Shown piece by piece: positions 6,532 through 9,396 of a stretch of 9,396 bases of DNA. Within the stretch, counting starts at the first letter, position 1. Every line of letters starts with the position of its first letter. The translations under genes were made by a program, and so were the position numbers. Origin of the DNA: an uncultured Chitinophagaceae bacterium (GTDB taxonomy: Bacteria > Bacteroidota > Bacteroidia > Chitinophagales > Chitinophagaceae); NCBI GenBank assembly GCA_946885665.1, contig CAMPGT010000154.1:1-9396 (forward strand). The letters run 5' to 3'. The notes under the pieces were generated by a model that had not been told where the DNA came from, made no database searches, and saw nothing but the letters and a program-made list of their open reading frames with translations.

Positions 6532-7935
6532 ATGGCATACGACGTAATTGTTCTCGGCAGCGGACCTGGTGGTTATGTAGCGGCGATCAGGGCATCGCAA
6601 CTGGGATTCAAAACAGCAATAATTGAAAAAGAAAGTCTGGGCGGCATCTGCCTTAACTGGGGTTGCATTCCCACGAAGGCGCTTTTGAAAAGCGCCCAGG
6701 TGAACGACGACATAAAGCATGCAAAGGATTACGGCATCGAGGCAACAGGTAAAGTGGATTTTCCGGCTGTGATCAGGAGAAGCCGCGGCGTTGCCGATAA
6801 AATGAGCAAGGGTGTTCAGTTCCTGATGAAGAAAAATAAGATAGATGTGGTGATGGGCTTCGGAAAACTGAAGGCTAAGGGACAGATAGAAGTGACCGCT
6901 GCAGATGGCGCCAAAAAAATGGTGGAAGGCAAACACATCATCATTGCAACAGGCGCACGGAGCCGCGAATTGCCCGCCATGAAAATTGACGGCAAAAAAA
7001 TCATCGGCTATCGCGAAGCTTTGGTTCTTCCCGGCCTGCCGCAGAAAATGATCGTTGTGGGAAGCGGCGCCATAGGCGTCGAATTCGCCTATTTCTACAG
7101 CAGCATGGGAACCAAGGTGACCGTTGTTGAATTCATGCCGAGGATCGTACCTGTCGAAGACGAGGATATTTCAAAAGAGCTCGAAAAGAACTTTAAAAAG
7201 AATGGCATCGAGGTGATGACGAGCAGCGAGGTGACGAAAGTGGATACATCGGGTAACGGCGTGAAGGCAACTGTGAAAACACAAAATGGTGAAACCACGC
7301 TCGAAGCAGATGTACTGCTGAGCGCGGTGGGCATTGCAGCAAATATTGAGGGCATAGGACTTGAAGAATTGGGCGTTCGCACCGACAAAGGCAAGATCGT
7401 GGTGGACCAGTTTTATAAAACGAACGTGGATGGCGTTTATTCCATCGGCGACTGTGCCCCCGGCCAGGCGCTGGCACACGTTGCCTCGAAAGAAGGTATC
7501 GTTTGCGTGGAGAACATCGCCTTTAACGAAAAGAAATACAATCACAAGCCCCAGCCGATAGATTACAACAATGTACCGGGCTGTACCTATTGTTCGCCCG
7601 AAATTGCATCGGTCGGATTTACAGAAAAACAGGCAAAAGATGCCGGTTACGACATCAAAGTGGGCAAGTTCCCGCTCAGCGCCTCCGGAAAGGCCAGCGC
7701 CGCCGGACACATGGAAGGATTTATCAAGGTGATATTCGACGCGAAATACGGCGAGTGGCTCGGCACGCACATGATCGGCTATAATGTTACCGAAATCATC
7801 GTGCAGACAGTTACCGCACGCAAGCTCGAAACAACCTACCAAGAAGTGCTCAACAGCATCCATCCCCACCCCACGATCAGCGAAAGCATAAAAGATGCGA
7901 TCGAGGTGGCCTACGGTGAGGCAATACATCTTTAA
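6532..7935 (+). CDS. lpdA: Dihydrolipoyl dehydrogenase (E3)
   Basis: A flavoprotein disulfide reductase that re-oxidises dihydrolipoyl groups with NAD+ for the pyruvate, 2-oxoglutarate or branched-chain 2-oxoacid dehydrogenase complexes and the glycine cleavage system. The 467-residue length is typical. Landmarks in order: FAD-binding GSGPGG (9-14), redox disulfide GGICLNWGCIPTK (C40, C45), ATGAR (139-143), NAD-binding GSGAIG (177-182) followed by acidic E200 at the end of the next strand, which favours NAD over NADP, the second FAD motif YSIGDCAP (303-310), and the C-terminal dimer domain with HPHPTISE, supplying the catalytic pair H446 and E451. All catalytic residues are present. No E1 or E2 subunit gene is adjacent, so this is a stand-alone E3, perhaps shared between complexes. 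It is divergent from bshB1 and is followed by a hairpin at 7972-7989. There is no clear Shine-Dalgarno before the ATG. Confidence 0.96.
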   Translation: MAYDVIVLGSGPGGYVAAIRASQLGFKTAIIEKESLGGICLNWGCIPTKALLKSAQVNDDIKHAKDYGIEATGKVDFPAVIRRSRGVADKMSKGVQFLMKKNKIDVVMGFGKLKAKGQIEVTAADGAKKMVEGKHIIIATGARSRELPAMKIDGKKIIGYREALVLPGLPQKMIVVGSGAIGVEFAYFYSSMGTKVTVVEFMPRIVPVEDEDISKELEKNFKKNGIEVMTSSEVTKVDTSGNGVKATVKTQNGETTLEADVLLSAVGIAANIEGIGLEELGVRTDKGKIVVDQFYKTNVDGVYSIGDCAPGQALAHVASKEGIVCVENIAFNEKKYNHKPQPIDYNNVPGCTYCSPEIASVGFTEKQAKDAGYDIKVGKFPLSASGKASAAGHMEGFIKVIFDAKYGEWLGTHMIGYNVTEIIVQTVTARKLETTYQEVLNSIHPHPTISESIKDAIEVAYGEAIHL

Positions 7936-7945
7936 AGAGTTATAA

Positions 7946-7966
7946 CTTGAAAGTTAAAAGTTAAAA
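7946..7966. repeat. Heptad tandem repeat after the lpdA stop
   Basis: CTTGAAA (7946-7952), GTTAAAA (7953-7959) and GTTAAAA (7960-7966) form three 7-bp units, 11 bp beyond the lpdA stop. This is the same unit as the array upstream of aguB. On the minus strand it supplies a T-rich run next to the hairpin at 7972-7989. Confidence 0.65.
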
Positions 7967-7971
7967 ATGGG

Positions 7972-7989
7972 TGCCTGCAAACGCAGGCA
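7972..7989 (+). terminator. Probable intrinsic terminator of lpdA
   Basis: TGCCTGC (7972-7978) pairs perfectly with GCAGGCA (7983-7989) around the 4-base loop AAAC. The plus-strand tail TTCAGTATTT is only moderately T-rich. On the minus strand the stem is followed by CCCATTTTTAAC, so it could stop transcripts from both directions. It lies 37 bp past the lpdA stop. Confidence 0.6.
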
Positions 7990-8054
7990 TTCAGTATTTA
8001 AAGAGGATCGCCGGGTGGTGATAAATGCGTATTCTTTCCTGGTGAACGTTTCAG

Positions 8055-8062
8055 TATCTTAG
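8055..8062 (+). promoter_or_regulatory. Weak candidate -7 element for the FAD oxidoreductase gene
   Basis: TATCTTAG has one mismatch to TAnnTTTG, with TTT 17 bases upstream (8035-8037) in the -33 position. A second, overlapping possibility is the TAGGGTTTG at 8060-8068, which has one base too many in the spacer. Either would give a leader of roughly 45-60 bases. Confidence 0.3.
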
Positions 8063-8081
8063 GGTTTGCATTTAACAGCAT

Positions 8082-8113
8082 TAACCTTTATCTCTTAACG
8101 CTTAACTTCTAAC
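8082..8113 (+). repeat. TAAC ladder with 7-base spacing upstream of the oxidoreductase start
   Basis: TAAC begins at 8082, 8096, 8103 and 8110, with steps of 14, 7 and 7 bases; a further copy at 8073 is out of step by two. The leader is pyrimidine-rich and ends GCTCTC before the ATG at 8120. It looks like a degenerate form of the TTTTAAC array found before aguB. Confidence 0.5.
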
Positions 8114-8119
8114 GCTCTC

Positions 8120-9253
8120 ATGAATCTTTCTCTCTGGGAAAAAGAATCTTTTTTCGCACCTGCCGACATCATTATAGCGGGCAGTGGATTCGTGGGATTA
8201 TGGTCGGCCTACTACCTTAAAAAAATTCAGCCCAAACTCCGCATCACCATTGTTGAAAGAGGTACGATACCCACAGGAGCCAGCACCCGGAACGCAGGCT
8301 TCGCATGTTTTGGCAGTGTGACCGAACTGATAAAAGATGCCGAAACAATGGGTGAAGACACGATGCTTTCGCTGGTGGAAATGCGCCACAAAGGATTAAA
8401 AAAAATCAGGAAGACTTTTCGCCAGAAACAAACGGGATTCACACAGTGCGGCGGTTATGAGCTGATCCCCCCTGCCGGCAACGACGACTATAAACAGGTG
8501 AAGCATCAGGTGAAATGGCTCAACGAGGCGCTAAAACCCATCCTTAAAACAAAGAAAACATTCAGATTCGACGATGACGCCGTTGGGCGCTTTGGGTTTG
8601 AAGGCATCGGCCGTGTTATTTCGAACGAGTTGGAAGGCTCGCTCCATCCCGGTAAGCTTTGCCAGGCGTTGCTGAGAACCGTACAGGGAATGGGCGTGAC
8701 CGTTCTGCCTGCCACCGAAATCATTTATTTCGAAGATGGTGACAAAGGAGTTACGGTGTATACGAAAGGAAACAACGAACTGAAATGCGATTGCTTTCTT
8801 ATTTGCATCAACGGCTTTGCGGAACAGCTTCTGCCTGACTTGGGTGTGACGCCGGCGCGCGGACAAATTGTGGTGACATCGCCAATCCCCGATTTAAAAA
8901 TAAAGGGAACGTTTCATTATGACGAGGGGTTCTATTACTTCAGGAACGTAGGCGATAGGTTGCTGCTGGGCGGTGCAAGGAATTTGGCAATCGAAGAAGA
9001 AACCACTACTGATATGGAAGTTTCCGACAAAATTCAGGAGGAGCTTGAAAGGTTTATCAGCGAGCATTTGCTTCCCGGGGTTTCTTTTCAAATAACCGAC
9101 CGGTGGAGTGGGATCATGGGGATGGGCGGCGAAAAGATGCCGATCGTGAAAAAACTTTCTTCGAACGTTTTTTGCGCGTTGAAGATGAGTGGTATTGGCG
9201 TTGCCCTCGCGCCTGTGGCCGGTGAAACTGTGGCTGAGCTGATGCTGGGGTAG
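8120..9253 (+). CDS. FAD-dependent oxidoreductase, DAO family (glycine oxidase/DadA-like), substrate unknown
   Basis: The 377-residue protein has the FAD-binding Rossmann start DIIIAGSGFVGLWSAYYL (16-33, with GSGFVG at 21-26), E46 at the end of the second strand to hold the ADP ribose, and the GASTRNAGFACFGS segment (53-66) typical of D-amino-acid-oxidase-fold flavoenzymes. A second FAD contact is likely in the C-terminal MSGIGVALAPVAGETVAEL (356-374). The middle part (about 80-300) is the substrate domain, including FYYFRNVGDRLLLGGARN (271-288). Family members oxidise amines or amino acids such as glycine, sarcosine or D-amino acids, usually with O2 or a quinone as acceptor; which one applies here cannot be told. 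There is no signal peptide or membrane anchor, so it should be cytoplasmic. No pathway partner is adjacent. The start at 8120 leaves 15 residues before the first beta-strand, and no later in-frame Met precedes the FAD motif. Confidence 0.85.
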   Translation: MNLSLWEKESFFAPADIIIAGSGFVGLWSAYYLKKIQPKLRITIVERGTIPTGASTRNAGFACFGSVTELIKDAETMGEDTMLSLVEMRHKGLKKIRKTFRQKQTGFTQCGGYELIPPAGNDDYKQVKHQVKWLNEALKPILKTKKTFRFDDDAVGRFGFEGIGRVISNELEGSLHPGKLCQALLRTVQGMGVTVLPATEIIYFEDGDKGVTVYTKGNNELKCDCFLICINGFAEQLLPDLGVTPARGQIVVTSPIPDLKIKGTFHYDEGFYYFRNVGDRLLLGGARNLAIEEETTTDMEVSDKIQEELERFISEHLLPGVSFQITDRWSGIMGMGGEKMPIVKKLSSNVFCALKMSGIGVALAPVAGETVAELMLG

Positions 9254-9263
9254 GTCCTCCCCC

Positions 9264-9284
9264 GGTCCCTCCTTCGTCGGGACC
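9264..9284. repeat. GC-rich inverted repeat after the oxidoreductase gene
   Basis: GGTCCC (9264-9269) pairs with GGGACC (9279-9284) around a 9-base loop. No T-run follows, so it is a poor intrinsic terminator. Its G-rich minus strand, together with the neighbouring CCCCC runs, resembles repeated palindromic elements found between genes in some Bacteroidota; that likeness is from memory, not a search. Confidence 0.5.
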
Positions 9285-9312
9285 ACCCCCTCCAGAGTGG
9301 GATAGGTAGATG

Positions 9313-9396
9313 CCCCCGCTGGCGGGACCTGGTGCAGCGCCGCAAAAGTATCCCCCGCTGGCGGGACTTCCTGCAGAGCGGCAAAAGTATCCCCCG
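9313..9396. repeat. 39-bp tandem direct repeat, running off the window edge
   Basis: Two full 39-bp units (9313-9351 and 9352-9390) match at 34 of 39 positions, and a third begins at 9391 and is cut by the window end. Each unit starts with CCCCCGCTGGCGGGAC, which holds the short palindrome CCCGC-TG-GCGGG, and ends with GCAAAAGTAT. The five differences cluster in the middle 11 bases. Read on the minus strand each unit contains TACTTTTG, a match to the -7 promoter consensus. No gene is evident in 9254-9396. Confidence 0.75.

Noticed and set aside
6532..7935. Bacillithiol disulfide reductase (Bdr/YpdA) next to bshB1
   Set aside because: The protein has the CLNWGC redox disulfide and the HPHPTISE catalytic segment of dihydrolipoyl dehydrogenase; Bdr belongs to a different, thioredoxin-reductase-like group.
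9088..9384. A minus-strand arginine-rich open frame across the end of the oxidoreductase gene and the 39-bp repeat
   Set aside because: Low-complexity translation of the repeat and antisense of a real gene; no start signal or domain.
9313..9396. CRISPR array at the right edge
   Set aside because: Repeats are head to tail with only about 11-15 variable bases between conserved parts, and these 'spacers' are themselves similar. No cas genes are nearby.

Overview
The window looks like ordinary chromosomal DNA from a Bacteroidota bacterium, most likely in or near the Chitinophagaceae. This is inferred from moderate GC content, starts without clear Shine-Dalgarno sequences, several Bacteroidota-type -7 promoter elements (TAnnTTTG), a bacillithiol deacetylase gene, tandem-domain universal stress protein of the Bacteroidota style, and a secreted beta-barrel protein of a kind common in that phylum. 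I see no phage, transposase, CRISPR, tRNA or rRNA.

Layout: (1) 72-899, plus strand, a two-domain universal stress protein. (2) 996-2264, plus strand, an exported protein with a predicted C-terminal outer-membrane barrel; its start codon directly follows a perfect 9-bp inverted repeat. (3) 2426-4351, minus strand, an aguB-aguA operon whose genes abut exactly (TAG directly followed by ATG) and which ends at a strong intrinsic terminator at 2272-2304. (4) 4527-5594, minus strand, a front-end-type fatty acid desaturase with its own -7 element. (5) 5726-6463, minus strand, bshB1, whose promoter sits so close to the start codon that the mRNA may be leaderless. (6) 6532-7935, plus strand, dihydrolipoyl dehydrogenase, divergent from bshB1 across 68 bp. 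(7) 8120-9253, plus strand, a FAD-dependent amine/amino-acid oxidase-like protein. (8) 9254-9396, a GC-rich non-coding tail with an inverted repeat and a 39-bp tandem repeat that runs off the window.

The genes are mostly independent housekeeping or metabolic units. The only clear two-step pathway is AguA plus AguB, which converts agmatine to N-carbamoylputrescine and then to putrescine. BshB1 (bacillithiol synthesis) and Lpd (a flavin disulfide reductase) share a divergent promoter region, which gives a loose thiol-redox theme. Membrane lipid desaturation and universal stress protein functions fit a general stress or envelope context but are not shown to be linked.

I did not find a convincing new multi-gene system. 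The most unusual signal is non-coding: short tandem repeats with a 7-bp unit (mostly TTTTAAC or its complement) that sit right at gene boundaries in several of the intergenic gaps. No gap before position 9254 exceeds 184 bp.
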